Source: Diphasiastrum complanatum (taxonomy: Eukaryota; Streptophyta; Lycopodiopsida; Lycopodiales; Lycopodiaceae). From it: a stretch of 64,000 nt of DNA. The stretch lies in the NCBI GenBank assembly GCA_029204225.1, contig CM055092.1, positions 101,150,433-101,214,432 on the forward strand, written 5' to 3'. The notes beneath the pieces were generated by a model. It was given only the letters and a program-made list of their open reading frames with translations. It did not search any database and was not told the origin of the DNA. Within the stretch, counting starts at the first letter, position 1, and each line of letters starts with the position of its first letter. Of the stretch, positions 1-13,600 are shown piece after piece. The position numbers and the translations under genes are program-made.

Positions 1-1370
1 GCTCTAAGCACATCTCATGAAGGATCTTCCGGCGAACTCCGTCCATGTTTGGCATGTAATATTTTCCATTTCTCTTTAGCCTACCCCCTTCTATGGTGTA
101 TGCAAGATATGTGTGTGCCTCATCAGAGGAGACATACGTGGCTGCTTCGGCCGAAATACCGGTAATGATGCGTGCACTAGGCCACACACGTTGGCAGTGC
201 TCATCTCTTTGTTGAGCCTGTCTAATCTCATTAATGAGCTAGCTTTCAACAAGTGTGAAAGACATTTGATACATTATACAAGACAATGCATCCGCAACCA
301 CATTTTTCTTCCCTTTGTGATACAGCATCTCCAAATGAAATTCCTTCATCAGCTCGGCCTACCGCGCTTGGCGACCCTTTAACTCTGGCTGATTGCAAAA
401 GTACTTAAAAGTATGATGGTCGGTATAAATATAAAATTCAGCACCATATAAATAGTGTCGCCACACCTTGAGTGAATGTATAATTGCATACATGTGTTGG
501 GTACCTTTGCTGAGCAGGAGTTAGCTTTTTACTGTCAAAGGCTGCTGGCCTCCCCTCCTGGCTGAGGACCGCCCCTATTTCGATGTCACATGCATCGGTC
601 TCTAAACGAAACGGCTTTTGAAGGTCGAAAATCTTAAGCACAGGTGCAATGGACGTTGCCTCCTTCAGTGCCTGACAACTGTCGTTGGTCTCCTTAACCC
701 TAATAACCAAAATGTTATTACAACGTAATTGGTCTGCCAATGGAGTAGCTACCAGACTATAGTTCTCGACGAATCTACGATAAAATACGCAAAAACCCAA
801 GAAAGAGCCTAACTAACGAATATTAGTTAGCCAAGGCCACCCAATATTACAACCACTTAGCTAGATCTACAACTATCCCCTCTGCCGTCACGATGTGACC
901 GAGGTAGACCACATGAGTCATACACAACTTGGTATTCTTATCATTAGCATGCAAAACAATCTTACAATGCCCTAAAGACCGTTCCTAGATGCTCTTTATG
1001 GTCTGGAATCGACAAACTGTAAACTAGGATGTCATCAAGGTCGATCTTGCTGAACACCTTTGCACCATGCAATGTGTCCAAAAAATCATCTATTCACGGC
1101 ATGGGATACTTGTGTTTTATTGTGATCTTAATCTACACAAATCCTAGAGGATCCATCTTTCTTCTTCACCAACAAAATCGGTGAAGGGTTAATAACTAGG
1201 TTAAATGTAACCTAATCTAAGATACTCAATGAGTATCTTCCGCAACTCTTCCTCCTCCTTAAGGTTCATCCTATAGGGAGGCCGACAAATAGGTCCTGCC
1301 CTTGGAACAAGCTCAATCCTGTGTTCCACATTTCTACTAGGGGGAAACCCGGCTGGATTTTATTGAACGA
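1..1370 (-). pseudogene. Ty3/gypsy pol remnant (RT, RNase H, start of integrase)
   Basis: On the minus strand, decayed frames spell Ty3 pol in order: an RT entry segment (LVPRAGPICRPPYRMN, near 1,290), VKKKDGS near 1,150, the RT motif FSKIDL, the catalytic DDILVYS block near 1,030, GHIV near 890, and RNase H at 800-438 (LETDACDIEIGAVLSQ). RNase H resumes near 470-300 with [10 protein letters not shown] and ADALS. The leftmost 240 bases read as the pol segment before the integrase zinc finger and run off the window. FSKIDL is joined straight to DDILVYS, so the middle of RT is missing. Several stops and frame changes make it inactive. The family is a chromovirus-like Ty3 element. No LTR is visible. 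Confidence 0.8.
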
Positions 1371-1639
1371 GAACTGACTTAAACATTTGTCTAGTCAAAC
1401 TTATCTGATGTAGATTGCAACACAATACTATGAGTTGCCTATGTACCTTTTCAAAACTTACAACATGTGATTCATCCACTAAGTCATTCACATTCGAAAA
1501 GCACAAATACAAATACTGGAAATGTTGTTTTTTAATTTGTAAAGCCAAAACGAGAGGGCCATCAGGCAACTTCCTCTCGCCTATCAAGGTATGGGATAAA
1601 CCCCCACACGAACTTGAATTTCAGATACCCAAGTCACAC

Positions 1640-3270
1640 AATCATTTGATATACTCTCTGACTAGTAGCTGCCAGGAGGAGTATGAAGCGGTGAAACAAT
1701 ACACTTGGTGAATTAAGGAATTTACCAGGCAGTTTGGAACTAGCAAACCGCAGGATGATTGGGTTGTCTCCCTTTCTTTGAAAGGGCTGAGATATGCAAT
1801 ACAGATAGTAATAAGGCAGTCAAATCCTCACGCTTTAGAAGAAGCCACTACCCATGCTTTAGAATCTAGATATTGAAAGTTCAATGATCTCCACACAAAT
1901 GGTGGTGGCGGCCATCGCTGAAGGTCAGCGGTCCAGATATGTTTCAGGCCCTACTGCTGACACCATGAACTTCCAGAAGAGTGGCTATTCAAATGGTGGA
2001 ACAAGACCATTGTACAACTATCCCCAAATGATGCCTGTTCAACAGGTTATACAACCCAGTTTTCATACTGTGACAGCACAGTCACCTTTTGTCAGGCCTG
2101 ATGCTAGTGTGTCTCAATATGTACCAAATGTTGGCCATGCAAATGCCTATCAGAAAGTGGTTCCCCCTTATCAGGGATCACCTAAAGAAGCTTTTCTTGC
2201 CACTACAGGAGTAGTTGTCAGGCAGGTTATGCGTCAAACACTCATGACATGGTCAAAAATTATATGGATATCTTGAATGAAAACATAAAGACGTTAATTG
2301 TTAATTTTAACTTCTTGAAAAGGCAGTGAAATCTCATCGGAGAGCGAGCGAAGTTTCTTGTTGGTATTGCAAAGGAGCTCACATGACCAGAGATTTTCCT
2401 AACCTGAAATGTACTATTTGTGGTAAGAATCGTCATTCAGGAGATTGATGCTGGGCAGAGATAAAGGTTGACAAGGAAGCAACCAATCACCCCAGTCCTA
2501 AGAATAATAGAATCGCTCGAACTTCCAAAGAACCGGTGGAGCCGATCAGAGTTCTGCAACATCGCGAATCCACAGAAGATAGACCTGTTACCTTAAAAAG
2601 TCTTGATGCTGCAATAACAGATCCCAATTGTATGGTGAGAAAGCAGCCATATCTATTAGTAAGCAATCTGCACTTGATGGTGAACTACTTGCTATACAAG
2701 ATGAATCTGAATCTGCACAAGTAGAAAAGTCACCAAGCAGTAAGCGGAAAAGGATTGTGACAGTGACAAAACCTATGCCTGAGAAACAAACTTGGAGAAG
2801 GAAAGCAGTAGTTGAAGACCATGCACCTTTCAGACTTGTTAATCATTTGAATGCTACCAAAGTCGGCATTAACTTGTTGCAACTATTACAGAAATCACCA
2901 GCAATTAAAAGAGAGCCGAGGGAGGTTTTGCGGATACAGTGGCTTGACTCACAGAAGTCAATGGTGGTAGAAGTGGATAGAGTCACTGATAATAGAATTG
3001 AGCACAATTGTCCTAGTGATGCCATCATTGATAGATTGTTGGTACCGAATGCTATTGTGGATGCCGGTGCTGGTGTTAATGTGATGAGTGTTGAATCTGA
3101 CTTTACAAGAAGGTAGCAATATGATGCTTGAGCTTGCTGATAACTCTAGATTGAAAGTGGAAGCAGTAAATTACACATTACCAGTAATTGTTGCTAGTAG
3201 GGTGGCTCTGATACCAATCATTACACTCCTAGAACCTAAGCTCATTAAATCACTAGTAGTTGTAGTATAG
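1640..3270 (+). pseudogene. Ty3/gypsy gag-protease remnant
   Basis: The plus-strand frames resemble the end of a retrotransposon gag (EFTRQFGTSKPQDDWVV near 1,720). A Pro/Gln/Tyr-rich linker follows at 1,884-2,276. A double CCHC zinc-knuckle region lies near 2,355-2,450 (CWYCKGAHMTRDF, then CTICGKNRHSGD and CW after a stop); one Cys is replaced by Phe. A retropepsin follows at about 2,900-3,270, with AIVDAGAGVNVMS as the active-site loop, which is normally D-S/T/G-G. Stops and frameshifts interrupt it. The gag and protease layout is like the Athila/Tat-type element at 49.5-54.4 kb but not closely related. RT and integrase are absent. Confidence 0.7.
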
Positions 3271-4549
3271 AATGAATCTCTTCCCATCCTTAGATAACAC
3301 CCTTGTAGCTCGTACCTGCTATTCTAGTTTCAAGGCATGTGGCATCCATTAATGGTTGACCAAGCCACCTTGGACCCATAAGTATTCGAACCACTGAAAA
3401 ACACCCGTTGGAGTTTATGGGTTACCACCCCTATGCACCATTGCACCTAGTAGTGGAAATGTTGCCCACTTCAATCTACTGTCGACTAACCCTAGCCCAA
3501 GTCCGTATAATCACAGGCCACCTCTATCAGTGGCACAATGGTTATGCACCACCCCACATGCTCACATCATGCACCTCTACACTACGTTAACAACTGTGAC
3601 TAGTGGGTGGGTGCCTATCAGTGTGACTGGTCACTCGAACCAAACGATGGTCACAGGACCCTATCCTAGCTAGATCATATGGTTGGGGGGCCCCGACTAG
3701 ATACTAACACTAGGAATAGTCTTGAGCTTAAAACTATTGCTTGGGCCACAATAAGGTAAAAATATCTCTTAAAGGTCTCAAGTTAATATGTTTGATCTCA
3801 CAAACTTCTATTGAAGCTCATTTCAACACTTACAAAAATCTTTTGAGGTTTAGATTCTTCTTGTGATGATGAAAGGCAAATCCTTATTAACTTCAAAATA
3901 TTATCAAAAAATAAATGAATTGTGATCATAAATCCTACCATGTCAATTATGTCCTTTGTAATGCTTGTACAACAAGTTTTGACTAGTGTATGAGGAAAAG
4001 CTTTAAGATTACTAAACAAACAATGACTATCACTTTCAACTTTGCAAATTTGATAGATTCAAATCTTGAACCTATGAAACATCTCAAGATTTTAGTGATA
4101 TTGGTTCCATAAATATAAGAAAAGGGAATCAAGAGTAACTTGTCGATGTTCTACACATTCAATGGTCTACTTATCTACCAATCATGCAATTTGTTCCTTG
4201 GCTCATAGAATGCTTTGAGGTAGTATTGGTGCCAAATATAAAATGATAGCAATTCCCATAAGTACCAAGATATAAACCAAGAACTAATTAACATAACAAA
4301 CCATAATATAAAGTCAGACTCTTCAAACCACAAGGAAAACAACTTCCACTCAACTTGCACCTAACAAAGAAATTCAAATGCATCACTCATGAAAAACGTG
4401 GAAAACTGAATCAAAACAAGCTTCTAAATGTTTGCTATACTGCTTATTTCATGCATAAGCTTTCATGAATATTATTTTGAATAAGCAACATCACACCCAT
4501 GCTATTAAGTTTTCAAATAACTCATGCTAAGATTTTAGCAGACTGACAC
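3271..4549. other. Non-coding stretch, presumably intron 5 of the PsbP-domain gene
   Basis: I read both strands for the missing C-terminal exons of the PsbP-domain gene, and for retroelement motifs, and found neither. The stretch is AT-rich from about 3,720. It lies just downstream of exon 5 on the gene's strand, so it should be intron if the gene continues past the left edge. The part at 3,290-3,720 looks repeat-derived but I could not assign it. Confidence 0.5.
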
Positions 4550-4636
4550 CTACTAGAGTTTCTGCAAAACTGTCAACAGGTCCGAAAGAGCCCAAACCAG
4601 TAAAATCAGCACCAAGATTTGTGATAACAATATTCA
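4550..4636 (-). CDS. PsbP-domain gene exon 5, 17.5 kb from exon 4
   Basis: This 87-nt exon completes a Val codon from exon 4 and encodes [18 protein letters not shown] then [10 protein letters not shown], a highly conserved stretch of the PPD family. The acceptor is GGAATGACCAG, with a weak pyrimidine tract. The donor is GTAG/GTGTCAG. The match of phase, strand and protein order across 17.5 kb makes chance very unlikely. The next exon was not found between this exon and position 3,271. Confidence 0.85.
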
Positions 4637-7600
4637 CTGGTCATTCCAACATGCAATATGGTGTCAGCATCCATTTTGCTAAGGATAACCATTCTTAATA
4701 AAGTTTTAAATGCTTCCAGAATGAGAAAGTTTTGCTATATGCTAATGATTTCAAGAGAACATTGTAAGCAACAAAGTGTCAAGCTCAACTTTTGTAGAAT
4801 ACTTTCTTTGCATCAACATTCTAAGAGTCAAATTGCTTAGCTACCAACTTTTGGAAAAACTCTTTTAAATCTTCCAAAATAAATCCTGGTGGTCATAGAC
4901 AGAATGAAGTAAAGTAAATGTAAATGGACATGCGAATGTAATGAGCTGAGTCCATAACTCTTCTCGACACAAAAAAAAAGACCCAATTGTCGAAAAGAAA
5001 CTGGATCAAACAACAGCAAGCCCTGGTGCATCAACAACTAGAGCAACATCTGATGTAGAGGAATCGACAAGTGTAGCAAGAGCACAAGCTTGATCCGCAA
5101 GTGATGGTGTATGATAAAAGACATCAATAGGCTCCCATGTGACCTCTTCAACAGGACGACCATCACACTGGACCAAAAACTGAATCTGCCGGCGGCATCG
5201 ACTATGGTGAAGGCGAACCTGGTGAATGGCAGCTGGTAAGAAAGGGAACAGATCAGGATCAACATCGTGGTGAAGAAGGGAACATCTCGGCCGCATCATC
5301 TGAAACCAAGCAATATGGAACAACCAGGAATGCCAAGGAACCAAAAGAAGATCAAGCAGCAACCAGGAATGCCAAGGTATCCGTAATGACCAAGATTGTA
5401 GAGGATCAGTCCAAAAGATAGAGACATCATACCAAGGTATCCAAAAAGCCCGAGAAGGTAGAACTGCATTATCAACGGGAAGCCAATAAGGAAGCTGGAA
5501 AAGAGATGGACACTCATCCCGAATAGCTGCATCATACACGTAACCATCAACCATACGTGCAAACTCAGTGATATAGGTGCCCCAAGAAAGGATAGCAGCA
5601 TCAGAAGACCAGCACCAAGGAGTAGGAACATAAGCAGGATGACAAGCACACTGTAATAGCATGGAAAAACAAGCGGTATGCCAAGAAACATGGAGCATAA
5701 AGAGATCGTCCGGACAAAGGATAGCTAGAATGGAAAAATGTGCACCAGCATGGTAAAAAGCCCAAGGTATCCATAAGGACAAGTAACAATGGCACATGGT
5801 ACGCTCAAGGCCCATATCACGAGAACAGCAGCATGCCAAAAGCTCCAGAAGGTCCAAGAAATCAATGCATCATCTAAAAAGACATGATGCATGAAAACAG
5901 TTGTAACAAATCTAGAAATGGTAGAGGCTCCAACTGAAAAACTGTAGCCGAAATACTCATCCAGAAAGACCTCATATGGACATACCAATCCATCATAGGA
6001 TGCAACAAAAACGGATGGAGAATCGGATGACCCATTAGAACTGGCCGTAAGTGTAATCTCAAAGTACACACCAGGCGCACAAGTGAGGAATAGAAGAAAT
6101 GCACTGGAACAAGGAACAGGATCCGCAGCATCAGTAGCAAGCATCGGAGCAATATCCACGTGTAGCTGGAAATGAGTATCAAAGCATATATGAGCAACAA
6201 TGAAGTATATGGCGACAACATCCCCAAAAACTATCCAAGAGAGGAGAAGGAACTCTCTCAAGGTACTCTGATGGTCTCGGAACACCAGAACAAAGTGGGA
6301 ACTCAGCATCAGAGACCAAGCGATATGGAGCAACACGAAATGACTGGGAACCTAAACATCACCCAGACAAACAGTAGCTGGAACGGAGGCAATAACCCAA
6401 GCCACCAGGATATGCCAAGCCTGAAAATGAGCAACAATCCAAGGAACAGATAGAGAGCCACATGCATAATCATATAGAGATATCCATGGCGATCATTGAT
6501 ATGGAAAAACCAGCACCAATCAAATATAAGGCGAAGTACAGGTAGAAAGTCATGCCACTCAGAGATAGGCGGACGAGAATGGACATAGTCAAACCACGTC
6601 GACCTAGTAGAACCCTCTGATGAAAAAATCGACGAAAGTGATGGGTTAGTAAGGGACAGCCTCTACTAAATCTCAAAAAGTGGTGCAAAGGAAAGTGCTC
6701 TGATACCAAATTATGAATGAAGCCACAATTGATCTAGAGCTAAGCTATGAAAGCATCACATAAAGAGAGATTAAGGAGACTAAAGAGAGAGATTAATATC
6801 ATCAGCTGAGTAACAAATGACACAGATTCCCTACGTATAGCCTAGAGGAAGCCCTAAAAGGAAGCTTCCAATGGTTAGGGCCCAACTGGGAGGGATAATA
6901 GTGCACCCTCCAAGAAGGCCCCCACTCTTCAGTAATATGTCCAAATGTCCCTCCAAGCTCGTGAATCCTAAAAGCCGGTGTGTAGAATGAACCTCCCAAC
7001 CATAGGCACCCCCTCCTTGAGTCCTTCTACCTGCTATTCCCGTCAACTGGCACATGGCATCCACCTGTGAGTTATGGACTCGGCTCATTACATTCGCCGC
7101 GTCCATTTACATTTACTTTACTTTATGCATAAGCAGGCCTTGGGCCCTTTTTTATTCATTAGTGACACTTAGACTATATGGTTGGCCTTTGGCCTTATTA
7201 TTCATTATCAGGCCATTTGGACATATTACTGGAGAGTGGGGCCTTCTTGGAGGGCGCACTATTTTCCCTCCCAGTTGGGCCCTAGCCACCGGAAGCTTCC
7301 TTTTAGGGCTTCCTCTTGGCTATAAGTAGGGAAACTGTGTCATTTGTTATTCAGCTGATGATATTGATCTCTCTCTTTAGTCTCCTTAATCTCTCTCTTT
7401 CCTGCCTTCTAGGGTTAAGTCTTGCTTATGTGCTGCTTTCATAGCTAAAGTCTTGCTTATGTGATGCTTTCATAGCTTAGGTTTAGATCAGTTGTGGCTT
7501 TATTCGTAACTTGGTATCGGAGCACTTTCCTGATTGCTGAATTTTAGATCTGATTTTCTGATTGGGTGCCCATTTTCCTTGCTGATTTTTCTCTCTTTGC

Positions 7601-10600
7601 TGAGGGCTTTCGTCTCTTTGCTTCAGCAACATTCATCACAGTTTGGAGGAGGACCAACTCCTATCAAAGCATTTTCCTTGGCGGAGCTTTAGCAGATAGT
7701 TACTGGAAGTACTTCCGCTAAATTTGGTGGCCGGAAATTTTTTTTTTTTTTTTTTTGGGCAGATTATTTCCGGCGCCCAAGTTCCAACCCTCTATCACCC
7801 ATTTCCAGCTTGTTTGCAAGCTCTCCAGTGCCCAGTTCCCTCATCTCTTTCATCCGTTCCTCCTCCCATTTTCAGCCCTCTCACTTTTGTTTGCAGGCCG
7901 TCCAGCCGCTTCATACTTGTCACTTTCGTCCGTTTTTGTCTCCGTTTGCAGCCATTTTTCACACCTTGTTTGCAGGCAGTCCATCGCCCATCCTCAACCA
8001 AATTTCACGAAATTCCGACTCCGTTTGATACTCCAATTTGTCACTTCCCTCCTGGCTGTCCAGCGCATTTTCACAGCCTTCATTTTCAATTTTTTCATTT
8101 GCTGATTGCTGTCCTTTCTTAGTTGTGATAATAGTGGTTTTAATAGACTAATTTGGGGTGACGACAAGAGTCCACTCTCTCAAGTTTTCGTCTATTCCTT
8201 CCACTATCATTATGGCACATTCACTTACCCCGAGTGAGACTACTCAGGAAACCTTATCCGATCAGTTTCGTCTCATGGATGAGACCCTTTCTGGCCTTGT
8301 TCTTCGCTTCAATATCGTTATGACAGGCTTTGCTACTATGCAGTCACAGATTGATTCTTTACAGCCTCATGGTCCTGGTACAACTCCTGTTTTTCCTTCA
8401 TTTGGGACTCCCCCTCCATTTGGATTTCCATCTTTCTTTGCTAGTCAGCCTGGTGGTGGACCGATCATTCCACCTAACCCATCTCCTGGTTTCTTCTCAC
8501 GTCCCCCACTTCCTGAGCCACACTTTGCTCGGGACTTTCGTGATAGGGTACAGCTTGCTACCTATTCCAGTTCCTCTGACGGGAACTTATTAGAGAATTG
8601 GTTCGCTAAGCTTGACACATATTTTCAGACCTACCCTAAGACTGATCCTCAGAAGATCCAGTTGGCTGCTTTACATTTAGATGGACGCGTCGCCACGTGG
8701 TGGCGAGTTTATAGAGCTGATCCTGATCGGGAAGGGCTCCATTTATGGCATACTTTTCGCCGTGACCTCCGTCATGCTATGATTGACCCTCAGTGGCTCG
8801 GCCGCCAACATGATACATTCCGTAGTCTCACTCAGACCAGTGATCTTGCTTCTTATACAGATCAGTTTATGGAGTTAATTGGAAGAACGGGAACAGTTCG
8901 CCGAAGAACTCGACGAACTGGTTACCAAGGAGCAATTTCTCCAGTTGGTAACAGCAGTGGATGAACTCAAGTTGGCATTAGCCAATTTCAAGTCCAATGT
9001 GGTCGACTCCTTCTCTGAACTCAAAAACTTAATTTTGAGTTCCGCGAAAGGAAGCCTTCCCTCCACTTCTCAGTTATCCCGTTCTCCACTTCCATCAGTT
9101 TCAGGTGAGACTTTATGGTCTCACCCCAGTGTTTTTAAAGATTTAAAGCCTCCTACTTTTAATGGAGAAGAGAAGGATAGAAATGCAGACATTCTACAAA
9201 CCTTCCTTAGCAAATGGAAGAACATTCATGCTCTTAAACAGACCCCTGACCATTTGCAAGCTATTGAGGCCAGTCTTTCCTTAGGGCATATGGCCTATAA
9301 GTGGTGGTTAAATCTCCAGGAGACTGGGCAGACTCCCCGGTCATGGAAAGCTTTTGAAGAAGCCTTCCTAAGAGAATTCCTACCTGAAAATGAACTTGAT
9401 AGAGCCTGGGAAGCCTGGGAAAGAACTGTAATGGACAAGTCCCTCATCCAATATATCTCGCAGTATCGAGAAGCAATTTTAAAGATTAAAAATATGGATG
9501 ATATCAGAAAATCAGGGGATTTGTCCGTGGCCTCAAAGATGAATATAAAGTAGAGGTCCAGAGAAACTCGCCTACTACCCTTGAGCAAGCTCTCAGATAT
9601 GCTTAAATCTATGATGATTCAGTGGGTAGGAAGAGGGCGAGACAACAACCACTTTCTGAGCAGCCTCCTTAGAAAGACTTTTAATTTAAAAAGAAATTTT
9701 TAAAAAGAAAGAATCAAGATAAATTTAAAAGTGAAGCTCCTCAGAAACGCCCTTCACTCATACAGCCCTTAAAACCAGATGATTTTGAGAAAGCCAAACA
9801 AGAACGTTTGTGCTTTGTGTGTATGGGCACGGGACACACAGTCAGACAGTGTCCCAAGGGGCCTTTCTTAGAGGACCAGGACCTGATCAACCCCCGGAGA
9901 GAGGCTTCGACGAACTTGAAACAGAAGCCTTGGCTTACAGAAAAGGGAAGGAACCCATGGAAGTGGAAGAACAGGAACAGTTTGTCGAAGAACTCAACGA
10001 ACTGGTTACCAAGGAGCAGTTTCTCCAATTGGTAACAGAACTGGATGAACTGAAGTTGGCATTAGCCAATTTCAAGTCCAGTGTGGACGACTCGTTCGCT
10101 GAACTCAAAAACTTGATTTTGAGTTCCGCAAAAGGAAGCCTTCCCTCCACTTCTCAGTTATCCCCTTCTCCACTCCCATCAGTTTCGGGTGAGACTTTAC
10201 GGTCTCACCCCAGTGTTTTTAAAGATTTAAAACCTCCTACTTTTAATGGGGAAGAGAAGGATAGAAATGCAGATATTCTACAAACCTTCCTCAGCAAAGG
10301 GAAGAACATTCATGCTCTTAAACAGACCCCTAACCATTTGCAAGCTCTTGAGGCCAGTCTTTCCTTAGGGCCTATGGCCTATAAGTGGTGGTTAAATCTC
10401 CAGGAGACTGGGCAGACTCCCCGGTCATGGAAAGCTTTTGAAGAAGCTTTCCTAAGAGAATTTCTACCAGAAAATGAACTTGATAGAGCCTGGGAAGCCT
10501 GGGAAAGAACAGTAATGGACAAGTCCCTCATCCAATATATCTCGCAGTATCGAGAAGCAATTTTAAAGATTAAAAATATGGATGACTATCAAAAAATTAG

Positions 10601-13600
10601 GGGATTTGTCCGTGGCCTCAAAGATGAATATAAAGTAGAGGTCCAGAGAAACTCGCCTACTACCCTTGAGCAAGCTCTCAGATATGCTTGATTCAGTGGG
10701 TAGGAAGAGAGCGAGACAGCACCCACTTTCTGAGCAGCCTTCTCAAAAAGACTTTCAATTTAAAAAGAAATTTTTAAAAAAGAAAGAAAGAAGATAAATG
10801 TAAAAGTGAAGCTCCTCAGAAACGCCCTTCACTCATACAGCCCTTAAAACCAGATGATTTTGAGAAAGCCAAAGAAGAACGTTTGTGCTTTGTGTGTATG
10901 GGCAAGGGACACACAGTTAGACAGTGTCCCAAGGGGCCTTTGACTTAAAAAGATAAGAAAGATAAAAAACAAGTTCATCTTGTTCAGACTGTATGTTTCT
11001 CCAGTGACTCGGCAGCTTCCGAGATCAAAGTGTATCTTGAAGATCATGAACATTGTTGCCAGCTGACCTCTGCAATGCTAGCGAGACCCTTCAGCTTTGG
11101 GCCGCATGACCTAGTACGTATGCATGGGAAAGTTGGTAACCAGTCAGTAAGAGTCATGGTTGATGATGGGGCAACCCATAATTTCATCAACCACACCCTG
11201 GTTAAAAAGCTTAAACTACCAAAAGTACCTAGTCAGCATAGGTACATAGTTTCATTAGCTAAGGGTGAAGATAAAAAAATATGGGAAACTATGGTAAGTA
11301 AGTTAAATCTTGGTATTCAGGGGTACCAAGATGAAATAAACTTTCAGATAATGCACCTGGATCGAACAGACATTGTTCTCGGGAGAGATTGGCTCTACAG
11401 TTTAGGACCTTCCCTCCACATAAACTATCAGGAGAACACCCTCAGCTTTCAGCATAAAGGCCGAGAGATCCAGTTGCATGGGGAGCATGATGTTCCCAAC
11501 AGCCCTATGGTCTGCAGTTCAGAGCTCTGTCAGCTAATCGGAGACGAAGACCATCAGGTATTCTTATGTGACTTTCAGTTTATTCCTGAAGTTTCTATTT
11601 CCAGTTCTATTCAGCAGAAAATCAGTAAATTAGAAACTTTATTGTCTAAATTTAAAGATGTTTTTCCTAAAGATTTGCCACATGGTTTACCACCTAGCAG
11701 AGAGGTAGATCATGTAATAAACCTAGTACCAGGTACAGCACCTGTTTCTAAACCTCCGTATCGGGTCAGCTGAACAGAGGATGAAGAAATAACTAGGCAG
11801 TTAACAGATTATCTTGGGAAAGGCCAAATTCAGACTAGTAGTTCACCATGGGCCTCACCAGTCCTATTGGTGAAAAAGAAAGAGGGGTCTATGCGTCTTT
11901 GCGTAGATTACAGAGCCCTTAATAAAGTCACAATTAAGAATAAATACCCTATGCCTCGGGCAGACGAGTTGTTTGATCAACTCGACGGGGCTAAGTTTTT
12001 CAGTAAAATAGACCTCAGATCGGGATATCATCAAGTCCGTATAAAATCGAAAGATGTCTCGAAAACAGCTTTTAGGACTCGTCACGGTCATTATGAGCTT
12101 AAGGTGATGCCATTTGAGCTCACAAATGCTCCAGCTACCTTTATGACCTTGATGAACAATGTCCTCAGACCATACTTGGGTAAGTTTGTAGTCGTATTTT
12201 TAGATGACATCCTCGTTTACAGCAAAACGAGGAAGGAGCATCTAAAACACCTCAGAAAGGTGTTTCGACTACTCAGAAAGCATAAGCTCTATGCTAAACA
12301 ATCCAAGTGTGAATTCTTCGTTGAAGAAGTAGCATATTTGGGTCACATTATCTCTCCAGATGGGATTAAGATGGACCCAAATAAGGTTAAAGCCATACTC
12401 AGTTGGCTGAGACCTCAGAATATTTTGGAACTTCAGATCTTTCTTGGTCTAGCGGGATATTACAGACGATTTGTCAAGGAATATGCTCAGATAGCAGTTC
12501 CTATGAAGGAGTTCATTTGGGAGTCCGCACAGCAGGAGAGCTTTGATGCTCTCAAAACAGCCTTAGCTACAGCACCGGTTTTAAAAGTCGTCGACCCCAA
12601 TCAGACATTTGTGGTCGAAACAGATGCTAGCGACTTTGCAGTAGGTGCTGTGCTAACTCAGGGCGGACGACCAGTTGCGTTCGAGAGTAAAAAACTCGAG
12701 CCAGCTCAGACTAGGTATAGTGCCTATGAAAAGGAACTCTTTTCTATAGTCCATGCCCTTAAAACTTGGAGGCATTATTTGTATGGTGCCAACTTTGAGG
12801 TCCTGACAGACCATGAGAGTCTCAGATACCTTTGCAATCAACCTGAGCTTAGAGGTCGGAAAGCTCGTTGGGCAGAGTTGATGCAAGAGTTTGACATGTC
12901 TATCAGATATAGACGTGGAAAATTCAATACGGTAGCAGATGCCCTTAGCAGAATGCCTATGATAAACGAACTGAGTTTTACTCAGATTCGTAATGAGTTA
13001 CTCGAGTCCTTGAGAGGGAAATGCCAGCATGATGCATTCTTCTCTACTATCTAGAACTCAGTCCAGAGCAGACAGTTACAGACTCCAGAACCAGTTCCCG
13101 GGGCTGGTTCCAGTTCATCCAAGAATACGGCAGCTTCCGTTGAGGATGATGATGAGTTCGAGTATACGTCGCCAGATGACGTTGAGGATTCTGAGCCTGT
13201 ATTACCCAAGCAAACCCCAGTGGTTGAGGGTCAATTGACTCAAGTTCCCTAGGATGGAGATGGCTTTGATACCAGTGTAATAGATCCTAACACCACAGTA
13301 GGGCAAACACTAACTGATCCACCCAACCTTGCCTACTCCCTGATATAGAGTAAACCCCTCCTAGCCCAGTGTGAGGACTGGTAGCATGCTACTGCCAAGT
13401 GTCGGCCACGTGGCACTGACGTGGCCGACTGCACGTCGGGACCCAACTGGGGGCCCTATCCGGCTGACAGGGTCCCTAAGCTGTGTTAGGCCCGCCATGG
13501 CTATGGACCGTGCTGGGGCACACTACTCACACTGTCTTGCCCTGTTGGTCATGTACGCTGGACACGACCCTGACTGTGGTATCTGACCTATCTGTGTTCT

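Noticed and set aside
5006-6336. Overlapping long minus-strand frames with hydrophobic, membrane-like text
   Set aside because: They overlap in different phases and follow from an A-poor, T-rich strand. Only the chromodomain tail has a recognisable family.
7755-8122. Overlapping plus-strand frames in the A leader
   Set aside because: The stretch is pyrimidine-rich, so stops are rare in all frames.
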